64,000 bases of DNA, taken from Venturia oleaginea (Eukaryota > Ascomycota > Dothideomycetes > Venturiales > Venturiaceae). Both the position numbers and the translations under genes were made by a program. This document shows positions 10,910 through 21,711 of this stretch, in pieces (within the stretch, counting starts at the first letter, position 1; every line of letters starts with the position of its first letter). Location of the stretch: assembly GCA_013176395.1 (NCBI GenBank), contig JABMLP010000011.1:620001-684000 (forward strand), given 5' to 3'. The notes beneath the pieces are model-generated. The model did not search any database and was not told the DNA's origin. It worked only from the letters and a program-made list of their open reading frames with translations.

Positions 10910-12098
10910 TGTGTTAGTAAAGGTCTGGTCGAAGGTGTGTATGTATCTTACTTTTCGATGGCGCTGAACTCGCAATTGACTGTTTCGCAGGAACAAATCT
11001 CAGACACGATTCATAGGAGACAAAAAAGGGTCAGAAAAGCATGAGCACAACAACCCTTAATAACAGTGTTTATTGCCCCCAAAGCAACGACGGCGAAATG
11101 ATCACCTCACCTGGGACGCCACACAATCCAACCTCCCTCGCAACTCCGACGAGCATTGAGCAAGCTGGGCTACTGCAGCTACACGACCATCATCCACGTA
11201 CATTACGAGCAGCCCTTGAAAGTTCACCGGCGACCTATGAACGATCAGTCTCTCTTTTATAGCTCAGTTCAACATCAACCTCACTACCAATTCCGAAGCC
11301 ACAAAACAAAGACTCACAGTGACCATTCCCACACATCTCTACCGACCACTACACCATCTCCAGACCATTCCAGACTAATCCAGCCAACTGCAAGCTCTCC
11401 AGCCACCTGATCCCTTAACGAACTGTATGATTGAGGCCATGGGAGCAACCAGTTACAGATAAATTACTTCTTCTTGGCAGGATCTTCGAATGTATTCAAT
11501 CCTTGGAACAACTGTACTGTACTTCGAACTCATGCATCCAATTCAACGCATTCTGAGAACTGCCCAAGAACCCACTTCACTTTAAGACAAACCCAAGCTT
11601 TTCACGGCCCTCACTATTTCCCCTCACAAACAGCCAAGGCCCTCGAACCAAAGCTCTTCTCCCAGCACTAGAAACATTCTCATCACCCCAATCACCCACA
11701 TCACGTTCGGACACAATCCGCCTTACAATTCATCATCCATTATCTTTGCGGGACACGTAAATCTTCCATCGCATACTCACCCCACACAAACCCAAATGAA
11801 GGGGGGCGATAATTGAGCACTAAATTGATGATGATATACACAATCTATGCTACCCCCTTCCATCCATCCCCAAAACGCCTTTCAGATACACTCATCGGAC
11901 TCATGATCAGAATTTGGCAGAATTTGGATTGGATAGCATCTCAAACGCCTCCCATCGAGATTCCTCGAAAAGGAAAAAGGACAAACCAGTGCGCCGCTCA
12001 ATGTGATTCGCAAAGCTGCGAAACAGGCGGGCCAAATGTACAAATAACATGTAGAAGGACGCCCACCAACTCGAACATATATTCTTGCTTTTCATCTC
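10910..12098. other. No recognised gene
   Basis: The stretch has Ser/Thr/Pro-rich short frames on the plus strand (for example 11041-11262 and 11156-11410) that reflect CA-rich composition. I see no domain, signal peptide or splice pattern that supports a gene. The lower part is probably the 3' flank of the minus-strand mannosyltransferase gene. Confidence 0.5.
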
Positions 12099-13328
12099 TC
12101 AAGCTTCGTCGTAATGGTAGACCTAACACATTAATATGTAAAATTGAGAAGGGGGATTTGGGGCTAGACTCACAAAATAATTAGGCAGACCCCAACTCTT
12201 CCAGCCTAGTCTTGCAGCCATCTTTGCGAAGCCTTCTGTTTCGATCAAGTGATAAAACGAAAAGGGCGGGAACATAGCTCCATCTCTATGCACCTCTGCT
12301 TTAACAAGTAATGCTGTTCCACCCACACCGTTAAGTTCCACCTCCTTACCCACGTCGGCATTCCCGGCGTCGTCGGCCATGTATGCCATCAATGATCTGT
12401 ATGTAGCCATTTCGGCGTATCCTTCAAGCAATATATCATCCGGTCCCAGTTTGGCCGCCAATTCTTGGGCGGTGGGACTGTCGACCCAACTATTGAAGTC
12501 ATAGGGACGGACGTCCATCGCATTCTTGTCCTTGTTAAGGTAGCGTTGGTAGCAGTTTGGTACTATGACTGGTTTGTTGTGTGAGGCTAGGTCTTGGATA
12601 AGGGACGGCGGTGACTCGACGATATCGGCGTCGAGCCAAAGAATCCAGGAGGTTGTTGGACCCATTGTTGTGAACAAGAGAGAATTTCGCGCTTTGGACA
12701 TTGCGGCGCGACGCTGTTTTTGATTCGACATTTTATGGCGCTCGCTCTCATCTTGGGAGTTCATGGGGGATTCGGTGTCCTGGCGGAGGATTGTCACGGA
12801 CGCGAAACGCTTCTTCTGCGAACCTGTCTGCGTCTTCTGGATCTGTAGTTGTAGCGCTGCTGTTGCCGCGTTCCCTTCTTTTGTCTTTGGGAGAATGAAA
12901 CCAAGGGAGATGAGTTCGTGTGGATAGCTCAATTTCAGAAGATTGTCCCAGTATTCTTGGTAGAATCTCGCCATGGGCGTTAATATCAAGACGGTTTCCC
13001 GGTTGCCAACGGGATCGCTTGTAGTTGTCAAGTTGTTCATGTGGTATTGTACAACGGGAGGAGATAGTTGCACGCTGGCGTCTGAGCCCTTCTTGGCCTT
13101 TTTGAAAGGCAGGGAGGGCGGTGATAATGCATTGGCGGCTTGTTTGATGCCTTGAACGGCGGAATTGGAGGCGGAGGGATCGGGAGGTGTGGAGAGGAAG
13201 AAGACGAGGAAGCCGACAGTGAGGATTGCAACGAAGACGAGGGTAATTGGATTTGTGCGGCGCAGGGCGCGTGGTGCGTGGAGGACCATGGCTGGTGTTT
13301 GAGGGCTGGGCCCGTTATGTCCCTTCAA
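12099..13328 (-). CDS. Mannan polymerase II complex ANP1-type subunit (glycosyltransferase family 62)
   Basis: Two exons on the minus strand, 13328-12174 and 12122-12099, give about 392 residues. A 51-nt intron (12123-12173, GTGAGT..TTAG) separates GLPNYF from VYHYDEA, a typical ending of this family. The protein is a type II Golgi membrane protein: a short basic N-terminus, a membrane anchor (ITLVFVAILTVGFLVFFLS), a variable stem, then the catalytic domain with ETVLILTPMARFYQEYWDNL and the metal-binding motif WILWLDADIVESPP. Anp1, Mnn9 and Van1 relatives extend alpha-1,6 mannan backbones on N-glycans. The motif wording fits ANP1 best, but MNN9 or VAN1 cannot be excluded without a tree. A later ATG (MVLHAPRAL) is an alternative start. 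The gene is divergent from the gene at 13966 across a minisatellite. Confidence 0.85.
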
Positions 13329-13631
13329 GACTGAGCAGTGCTGGAGTCAGCATTGGGTGAGGGAGGTGGTAGTGGTAGCAAGGGGAAAGGAGAGTTGCAG
13401 AATAGGAAGACGTGTTACAGGGTTACTTACCAGGCAATTCACTGCTTAATCAGTCCTCATCCCAGGTAACCGCTGTGAATTACACCGTCATGACTGAAGT
13501 TATTAATAGGCCTGTTTATTGCAGCCAAGACGTGTGATAGGCCAGATGTAGTCTAAGAATGAGGCTTTTCGGGGGGTCATCGAAACGGCAATTCTTTGCA
13601 TACGAGAAAACACAGCACCTACAAAACACGC

Positions 13632-13915
13632 CCAACTGTACCAATTCGAACACCCAACCGTACCAAACACTCAACCGTATCAATCCGAATACCCTCTCGT
13701 ACCAAATACCCAACGATACCGAATACCCAATCCGAATACCCAATCCGAATATCCAATCCGAATACCCAATTCGAATACCCAATCCGAATACCCCATCCGA
13801 ATATCCAATCCGAATACCCAATTCGAATACCCAATCCGAATACCCCATCCGAATACCCAATCCGAATACCCCATCGACCCAATCCGAATACCCCAGCGTA
13901 CCAATCCGAATACGC
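13632..13915 (+). repeat. 13-bp minisatellite in a divergent promoter
   Basis: The unit AATCCGAATACCC and close variants (AATTCGAATACCC, AATCCGAATATCC) repeat roughly fifteen times, denser from about 13708. Because 13 is not a multiple of three, all frames stay open and give spurious repetitive ORFs on both strands. It lies between the ANP1-type gene (minus) and the gene at 13966 (plus). Confidence 0.93.
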
Positions 13916-13965
13916 AACCATAGTCTATACCCACCCTCGCGCAGCATGCCAGATCGCCGCTGGTA

Positions 13966-16824
13966 ATGCTGATTCGTCAACTGCGGCCATGGCGACCACT
14001 CGTCCCCATACTCAATTCCTGTCGACCTCGAGTCCTACCCCCCATTTGCGCCAAACGTTTCTCCCACTATGAACGCCGTGTAAAACTCTCGCAGGCTTCC
14101 GTGCTATTTGAAAGCTCTCGCCATGCCACCCCCGACAATCTGATCGCAAGCATCGAGCCAATCTCACCATGCTCCTCCATTGAAGGAATTGAAGACAGTT
14201 ATGAGCAGGCCGTACTACTGTTCACACCAAGCTTTGCACAGTCTCTTGCATACGATCCCCGATTCCTCCCCCAAGTCTTGAACCGCCTGTTCGAAAAGAT
14301 ACCACAATTTTACCAAGACGGTCCTGGCTCGCACCGCCTGCATGTAGCTGTAGCTGTTGTGGACCGTCTGCCTATGCCAAGCCGTCGCCGATTTAGTAAT
14401 CCGCCTCTGAACGACCATGGATCCGAGGGCCTCTCATATATCGTCTCGGCCATATCAGAGCTCTGCGTAACCAGCGATACACCTGCCTTCACTAAATCCA
14501 GTCTCGACGAGACAAAAACCCTAAGCTTGGTAATAGGAGATATGCCGGAGCTCAACGTGGTTGGGAGGCGGGAAAGCGAAAACACCACACTGCCTGTAAG
14601 CACGCAGGATATCGAGGCGTTAAAGAGGCACAACGTCGAGGTACAAGTATCGCTTGCTAGCACAGTATTCCAAGCAGGCCAGCCTAGCATACTGTCGCTG
14701 TCGTCTTGGGCCTGGAGGAAGGCAGAAGATCGCTACGTCTTGGAACAAAAAAGCACAGAGTACCCCAGTCATGTCTGCTTCAACTATCCCTTTGTCCATG
14801 CAACTGCTATCGGTCTGCCGCTTGTTCCATTGACTCCGCCACGGAAAATTGTTGCAGGTATGGGAAACGTGATCCGGCAGATCGAGCGAGATATGGAGCA
14901 TGTTACCGCATCGCAAGAGTTGGAGCCAGCGGTGAGCTCATATTTCCTTGCAAAGGAGCTTCCTCCATCTGCTGTCAATGTTTGGGCACTCGTAATTCCT
15001 GCGAAAATGAAACTCAAGATGGAGAGCGAGATCCACGCCCAAAAGATCTTTTCATGGTTGAGGACGGGTGCAAATAGTCTGAGTGCCCAGGATTTACATA
15101 AATTGTGGCAAAGAAAGAATGCCTCTGCACGGCACCGCTGGTTCAACCTGGTCCACAGTGGCGCTCGATTTCACCGTGTACTCAGTGGTGGTGGAGGGTG
15201 GGGGAAGAAGGCCGGCCTTATCTCCCTAGACCCTGATTCTGACTTCAAAAAATCCCCTGCTGTAGAACTTGGCGCTGTGCTCGCAAACATCGATTTGTTT
15301 GAAACCCATGAGGGCATGCTCGGCAACGCGGCAAAGGTGGGCGATTGGGTGCAATTCTACATTTGTCCACCCAACACGACTGCTCACTCGCCGCCCAACA
15401 TCAAACATGGGATGAGACTCGAGATTGGAACAATACCAAGCACGATAGATGCAATTCCTCTTGCTGAAAGCCTACAAAACGACGACAGAGCATTGCAACT
15501 TGGCCATGTGCATCATCATCACTTTGGCTTCATGTCAGAAAAGGGGTTTTCCGTCGCAACGCTCAAGCTAGGCGCAGATCTGTCTTGGAGTACTTCATCG
15601 CGAACAAAAATTTCAGTTCCATTTTCTCGTATGCTCTTTGGTCGAAGCATGACCAATCTGCTATTTACCTCAACCCAAGGTAAGATCACACCGCTCGATA
15701 ACGAAGAACCCTCCTCTGAATCAAATAACATTAGCCCGCTTGACTCGCGACAGTCTGAAACCACTGCGCAACCAAATTCTAAGACTCGGAAGCTGGGGAA
15801 ATGGCGAGAGAAACTTGTACAACGAAATTTGGGAAGGCAAGCGGCGAGGCTAGCGGGCACGGCGGAGCAACCACTGCAAAGTATCGAAAAAGATGGAGCA
15901 CAGAGGAGATATGCAAGGGTAGCGGGGGCGGAGAATCAAAGGTATGCGGAGGAAGTGAAGCAAAGTTTATTCGAACGCCGTGCAGAAAGGATAGTGGAAT
16001 TGCGACGCCAGAAGGCTCTACCAGATGACTTCGACTACGATAGTCTCATTGCTGGTGGTCCCGTCATCACGAAATTCGCACTCAACCAAATCAAGCCTTC
16101 GTCAGCTTCCCAACGGGTCCACATCGAAAGGATGGCGACTCGTCGTTTCGGGAAAGGAAATGTGCCTGCTGAAGTGAAAGAGAAGTGGGCGCAGAAACTA
16201 TCATTCAAATTTCGCTCCCTCAATTTGCCAAGGATTAGGCGGATAATACAATATGTGCCTGTCTTTCGAACGAGCATAGTCGGTCGCGGGGAAGGTGCGC
16301 GTCGGGCGAGGAGAGTGAAGGCTGTGGACATGCAGAACTTGTCCGACATTCAGAAGCAAGAGCACCAGCAGAGGTCGCTTCGAAACCGAGCCCGCCAAGT
16401 ACATCTAGACCGAGCCCGCCAAGTACGTCTAGACCGAGTCCGCAGGACACCTCAGTGGACCCATTGGAAACTGAAGAAAGTAAAGACGGATCCGACCTAC
16501 CCTGTTCCTGCTCGAGTGGTATCAGAGAGCACAAGGGCTTCTTGGACTGCGTTGCAGAGGAGAAGGGCGAGAGGTAATATGGGCGTGAAGATGAGAAATA
16601 GATATGAGGAGGGGTTGGAGACGGCATTGATTCAGAAACATTTTAGGAGGGAACCGGTTGGGTATGAGGAGGCTTCGGCGTGGGATAAGATGTGGCTTGG
16701 GAAGAGCGAGGGGAAGGTTAAGAAGGTGGAAACGGCGGAGATGAAGGCGAAGAGGAGGGAGATGGACGAGAAGGAGAAGGAAGAGTTGTTGGATACGGTT
16801 AGGGAATTGCTTAAGGGGTTTTGA
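13966..16824 (+). CDS. Uncharacterised fungal protein, probably mitochondrial
   Basis: A single-exon frame of 952 residues. The N-terminus (MLIRQLRPWRPLVPILNSCR) is rich in Arg and Leu with almost no acidic residues, like a mitochondrial presequence. The central part contains a glycine-rich motif, HRVLSGGGGWGKKAGLISLD, and a His run (HVHHHHFGFMSEKGFS); I associate this region with fungal proteins annotated as FIST-domain-like, but only from memory. The C-terminal third is highly basic and helical (many RAR, KMK and KEKEE runs) and includes a 24-bp direct repeat near 16387-16440 encoding RARQVHLD then RARQVRLD. The basic tail could bind RNA or ribosomes. No intron is needed. The function is unknown; the reading frame is convincing from length and composition. 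Confidence 0.75.
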   Translation: MLIRQLRPWRPLVPILNSCRPRVLPPICAKRFSHYERRVKLSQASVLFESSRHATPDNLIASIEPISPCSSIEGIEDSYEQAVLLFTPSFAQSLAYDPRFLPQVLNRLFEKIPQFYQDGPGSHRLHVAVAVVDRLPMPSRRRFSNPPLNDHGSEGLSYIVSAISELCVTSDTPAFTKSSLDETKTLSLVIGDMPELNVVGRRESENTTLPVSTQDIEALKRHNVEVQVSLASTVFQAGQPSILSLSSWAWRKAEDRYVLEQKSTEYPSHVCFNYPFVHATAIGLPLVPLTPPRKIVAGMGNVIRQIERDMEHVTASQELEPAVSSYFLAKELPPSAVNVWALVIPAKMKLKMESEIHAQKIFSWLRTGANSLSAQDLHKLWQRKNASARHRWFNLVHSGARFHRVLSGGGGWGKKAGLISLDPDSDFKKSPAVELGAVLANIDLFETHEGMLGNAAKVGDWVQFYICPPNTTAHSPPNIKHGMRLEIGTIPSTIDAIPLAESLQNDDRALQLGHVHHHHFGFMSEKGFSVATLKLGADLSWSTSSRTKISVPFSRMLFGRSMTNLLFTSTQGKITPLDNEEPSSESNNISPLDSRQSETTAQPNSKTRKLGKWREKLVQRNLGRQAARLAGTAEQPLQSIEKDGAQRRYARVAGAENQRYAEEVKQSLFERRAERIVELRRQKALPDDFDYDSLIAGGPVITKFALNQIKPSSASQRVHIERMATRRFGKGNVPAEVKEKWAQKLSFKFRSLNLPRIRRIIQYVPVFRTSIVGRGEGARRARRVKAVDMQNLSDIQKQEHQQRSLRNRARQVHLDRARQVRLDRVRRTPQWTHWKLKKVKTDPTYPVPARVVSESTRASWTALQRRRARGNMGVKMRNRYEEGLETALIQKHFRREPVGYEEASAWDKMWLGKSEGKVKKVETAEMKAKRREMDEKEKEELLDTVRELLKGF

Positions 16825-17600
16825 TGGGGTGGTGGGTGTGGGTGGGACTTGTTGTGTGAGTTTTTTTTTTTTGTTATGTGGCGTGCATGTTATGTGTACG
16901 GCTGTACATTTCATATACTGTATAATATGTGAAATCTCCTTCTCTTGCCTCGCGTCTCGATTTGTAGCATGCGAGTATCTCTTTCTCATTTCCACACACT
17001 CTGTTTTTGTATCACCCCTTTTCTACTATCTAGGTTGAACATGGTACTGCCTCCTTTGCCGTGTTCTCGGTAATTCTATTTGAATCCGTGGATACCCTCA
17101 TTCCACCTGAGTTCAATACTCTCCGCGCTTTTCACCTACTCAACATATGTCGGTGCGAAGCGTAAGGACTGGATGGAAGGGAACTAGTGAGTGGAAAATC
17201 GATGGTCCAGCATAATCTGGGAATCGATATCACAACCGGAGAATTCTCAGAATGGAATTTTTCTAAGCTAGGTTTATGAGGTCTATGGAGAGGATGGATA
17301 ACCATGCCATTGGGTGCTGGATGCATTTTTTTTGCTTAGCTGGGATTTTAAGAGGTAGGTGTGGAGGTAGGTTTTATACCCGTAGAAATTCGTTTTCGGC
17401 TAATTCCTATTTTTACTTGATATCAGCTAATTTTTGGTATAACATGCTGAGGCAAAGCGTGAGAGGACTGATAAAAGATTGTCAGATGGGGATTTGAAAG
17501 ATTCAAGCTCGTATTTAAGGGATATGTGTTCGGATTTGTTGGACTGGATGGTAGATATTTTTAAATTGAAGAGGTTTTGGTTGGAGAAGTTGGTGTTGGG
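16825..17600. other. Intergenic, no recognised gene
   Basis: Contains the 3' flank of the preceding gene, including a T-tract at 16861. A minus-strand TATA-like sequence (complement of GTTTTATACC, 17371-17380) is the first of the recurrent boxes described in the findings. No gene is supported. Confidence 0.5.
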
Positions 17601-20400
17601 TATGAGATGGTGGTTATGGTGGTGATGATGATGAGGAGGAGGACGATGGTAATAGTCGTCTTCGTTCTTGCTGAATACTTATCATGTCTCGGAAAGGTAG
17701 GTTCCAGTTGTTGAAACAAGAGGTGGGCTTTACCGGTTGCTCGGCGGAGGATTGGATGATTTCTTGTGGTGAGACTGGGTGATCGAGCTCCCATGGTGCT
17801 CTGGGGTCCTTGAGATGAGTTTTAGGGAGAAGACTCTGCAGCAAGGGCGAGGTAGGTTTAGGTTTTATATTCTCCAGGCTGAGAACAGTCAGATTTTCGA
17901 CTAACGCTTTTCTCTTAGATACAAACTATTCCGTACCAGCTATCACCGATCCTCTAGTTTCTGGGACGATTGAGTCGATTCTAGGGGTGAAAATCTTACA
18001 TAAAAGAGCTTGGAAAAATTCCAGGACGTCATCAATACAAAGATAATGTGTGCAAAGATCAGGGCTGTCTTGTTCGTTCCGATTCTCAATCCTCCGATCC
18101 TCCAGTCATCCGTTTGGTCAAAGATTGGAAAGAAGCTGCTCAACACCATTATCGAGTGTAAAATCCTTTGACAGAAAACTAATACGAGAGCAGTGATCAT
18201 GAATTTCATCACTACTAAATTTTCAAGCGATGCAATGATAGACTTGTCTGGACTTTGTTCCGGCAACCAAGAAAAGTGGAATGATGCATAATAGATCAGG
18301 AGCAGCACAGCGAACTTCCCATTGGAGAAGGATTTTATGTCGGATTCTGTGGGGAAGAGAACAAGACGAAAAGCTGTAGTACTTTTCTATAGGGATACCA
18401 TGTTTCGTATTGCAAACAAGATCTCTCCAAAAGGATACCTTTGACTCTCGGATATCAGTAATTCAAAAATCGGACCGCTGGTCACCACCCGACCTTACTC
18501 GCCTCCTTTTCAAGATCAAGTCGTACCGATATTGATTGGAAAACAATCTCATGCATAAAAGGGTCTCTTAGAGCGAGGAGTTCAAGAACACCATATACAT
18601 TGTGAGCCGATTCTTATGACGCGCCTCGCCTACGTCCACGCTCACTTCTTGATCTTCGTATGCAAGGAGAAACAAATCAGGAAGAGGTGATCGATCTGAA
18701 AAGCCGTGCGCAAAGCCGAAACGAATGGTGGTGAAGATAGCAACACAGTGTTGCTGACGAACATCTTCGTCATAAAAGTAGAGCTTCGCGATTTCGAAGT
18801 AACTAAAAAAGGATGTGCTTAAGGAATCCGAATCATACTCTCATGGTGGATTATTATTCTGTTAGTGGCGAGGAGCATGGCCCCCATTCGATCATGTCTG
18901 CTACTGTAAAGAGAATTTGGATACAAAAATGGAGGTTTAAATGCCTGCTCCTTTGTCGTCAATAGACTCAATTTTTCCGTAGTGAGCGTTAATTTCTTGC
19001 ACCATGTCGAGCTGACAGGATTCCGCGGTAAAGTGTAAGATAATTTGTTTTCAATGACAGCCTAAGGTTTAAGGAAGACCAAGGAATATCATGAACTACT
19101 TCAAACCGATGGCTGTTCGTGTTTTCTTCCATAAACTAAGCCCGAGATTTTGGAGGCATGGAAGGGTGGGAAAAAAAGGTCGAAGAGAAAGTGGAATGAA
19201 TAGTTCACCCGTGAATGCCGGTAAAGATACAGAGAAAGGCGTGATGGCGAAGATGAAAATCATCCTGAACGAATGTGTCGCATCACGGCATCTTTTTTGT
19301 ATGATGTGCCTTGAGGAAAACACATTTTCAGCTTTCAGAAGACAGGTCTCTTCTTATTTCCCTCGAAATCAGGAATCATGTTAGAGGAGAAACACATACT
19401 AAACGGATATCGAAACAGCTTGAAGGAGAGACATTGAGGTTTTATACATCTCCGAGCCAGCACCAACCCATGGCATCGTTCACATTCTTAGTCAATACAC
19501 CATCTTTCGCCAGTAGGACGTGCTGAAACCAACAGGAGAAAAAACCTGTAAAGGGGAGAAGGTAAGGAGTCATGACCGACCACAATGTCCTCAAGATATT
19601 TTGAGCAAGCAATTGGTGCTCGTTTTCATCTGCGATTTCACGGAGCAGAAGATATACATAAAGCTCTACTCATCATTCATCGTTTATGTTTTCTCGTACA
19701 ATAAGTTGTGGACAGAGAGAAAGACCGCAAGCCTGCAAAGATACCATCCAATCTAGAGGTGCATGTGTGGAAAACAGTTTAGCACAAAAGTCATGAGTTT
19801 TTATTTGCTTTCGAGTCCGCTCGAAACTTCTAAGTTCCGTTACTAGCCATCGTCTTAACAACGTCCTTGAATCAGTCGATCGTATGCGTAATGATCAGGT
19901 TTTAGCGAATTTTATCGGGGCACAGCGCGTGATTTTTGTTTAAATAGGCTTGGATAGTTTGGACATGGTGTATAAACAAAAACCTCAGGAAACCAATTAG
20001 CGATGCCGCCATTTATTGTTTGAATGATTCCCCCATGCTAGCAATGAAATTTTGAGAGGAATGAGAATAGGAACAAAGGAAAGGTGCTAAGACCAGAGTC
20101 TCGATTGAAGTGGTGATTAAAAGGGGCGAAGATGAGGATAAAATCATCATTATTTGTAGCATTTCTTGCCAAATCGACTCACTTATGTATCCATCGACTC
20201 TTAAGAGAAGATTGAAATTGTTCCTTGGTTTTCTAGAAAGCATGCGCCATGCCGTGGCACTTGATTCTCTGTATCTTTCTTCTGGAGAAGTTACAAAACG
20301 GAAGACAGAAACACTTTTGTACTGCAATCGATTGACATCTCGTCGAGGCGGTCTAAGCTCTCCATTTTTTTTTTGATTGCTTTCCACGTCCGCTCGTTTG
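17600..20400 (-). other. Gene-poor block with recurrent TATA/hairpin layout (cluster 1)
   Basis: No convincing gene is present. Minus-strand TATA-like boxes lie at about 17862, 18385 (CTATAGAAAAG), 18935 (weak) and 19440. About 175-240 bp downstream of each, toward lower coordinates, lies a GATGA-rich tract or hairpin: 17621-17645, 18192-18213 (AGTGAT..ATCACT), 18739-18772 (two adjacent palindromes) and 19252-19264 (GATGA..TCATC). A further GATGA..TCATC pair lies at 20131-20148. Whether these are transcription units, protein-binding arrays or chance is open. Confidence 0.4.
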
Positions 20401-21711
20401 TCATGATCTATTCATTTCATAGGTGACAGTGGTTCAAGCCAAAGAATTAACGGTTGTGGTGATGAGCCCCACCAACAGGGGATGCATATCATGTATGGCA
20501 GGTCCAGGTCAGTTCCGTGTCCACTGCTCCATCACCCTAGTAGTGGAAGGAAAACGGATACCTGGGCTATCGAATACTCCACATGGCTCGTGATGTTCCT
20601 ATGCTTTTTTTCTGTACAGGCCACGACATGATTGGGTCCATCACTCTGTTCATGGTCTTGATGATATCCGTTGAGAATTCAAGAGTTTTATTCACCTTGG
20701 CGTCAACAGGACGACCTCGAAGATAAGATACGTAGAGGATAGGAACGATCCGCGATAGAAAGGAGCTCTTGGGCTTTTGAACGCAGTCATAAGGGATGTT
20801 GTTGTTGTAAAGATGCGCAAGTCCGAGGTGTGAGAAAGGAGTAAGTTCGGAGCTTTTCGGAATGCCCCCTTTCGGACTAGTATAGCATCGACCACAAACG
20901 CGTCGCGCAACGTTCCACCTTCCTTCAACAACAACACCGTCTCAAGCATTTGTGCCCTTAACATCTATATTCTACATATAGCTGCCGAATTTCTGGACGA
21001 ACCAAGATGGTCAGCATGGATAGCAGCATCCTTGGTGGCAATGAAGAAAGTCAGTCTGCAGGGTCTTCCACCGATCGACGTCCTATCCGATTCCCTGAAG
21101 AATGATAACGAGAATGATAACGACAACGACCATGCGGAACAATGAGCCTTTCAAGAGATCTAATCATAAGCCTGTGGAAATCATCAGCACCAGGTATCTC
21201 CAGATATACAAGTTCCGCTTCGTCAAGCAAGCCGATAAGCAATTTGACAAGAGACGCTGGCGATCATGGCTGCCACCTGCAAGATGAGGATCGCGTCGTC
21301 CGCTGCCAGGGATATGATTTCGGTTGTCATCCAGTTTTCCGATTGCATGGACCAATGGTTTGCTCCTTTATGGTAGGTCGCTGAGCCGTTCAGAGCCTAG
21401 TGGCTTTTGACCTTCCCGATTCGGTAAGCTCTGTGCGCGAAAAAGACATGCACGACTGCGACACTGCAGTACACCCAGAAAGACATCACCCTTCCATGTT
21501 GCCTGCCCTATGGGAGATTCTGGTGAGAACAGGTTAGCTGCGCCGTTGGAAGGGATCATCTGCGATGACTTCAGGAAGACTGCATTTCATTGCCTCTTCA
21601 TTGTGCCTTCTCAACAATCGTGGGTGGCCTCATCAATATTCGTGTCTCTCTCACCTCGGGGGCTCACTCATATCCTATTCGATTCTCTCTACCCTCTCTC
21701 GATCTCTCAAG
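20400..21711. other. Intergenic upstream of the S28 peptidase gene
   Basis: Short frames on both strands overlap one another and show no domain. I see no TATA/hairpin pair here as clear as in cluster 1. The last 150 bases are pyrimidine-rich (CTCTCTACCCTCTCTCG), as often seen just before fungal start codons. Confidence 0.45.

Noticed and set aside
11041..11410. Ser/Thr/Pro-rich ORFs
   Set aside because: Composition follows CA-rich DNA; several frames are open at once.
13516..13980. Repetitive ORFs on both strands (GYSDWVFGLGIRI-like)
   Set aside because: They are translations of the 13-bp minisatellite, which stays open in all frames.
17943..18308. Minus-strand frame of 121 residues with hydrophobic stretches resembling a membrane protein
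   Set aside because: The DNA falls inside the TATA/hairpin cluster, no domain is recognisable, flanking exons are speculative, and AT-rich sequence easily gives hydrophobic chance ORFs.
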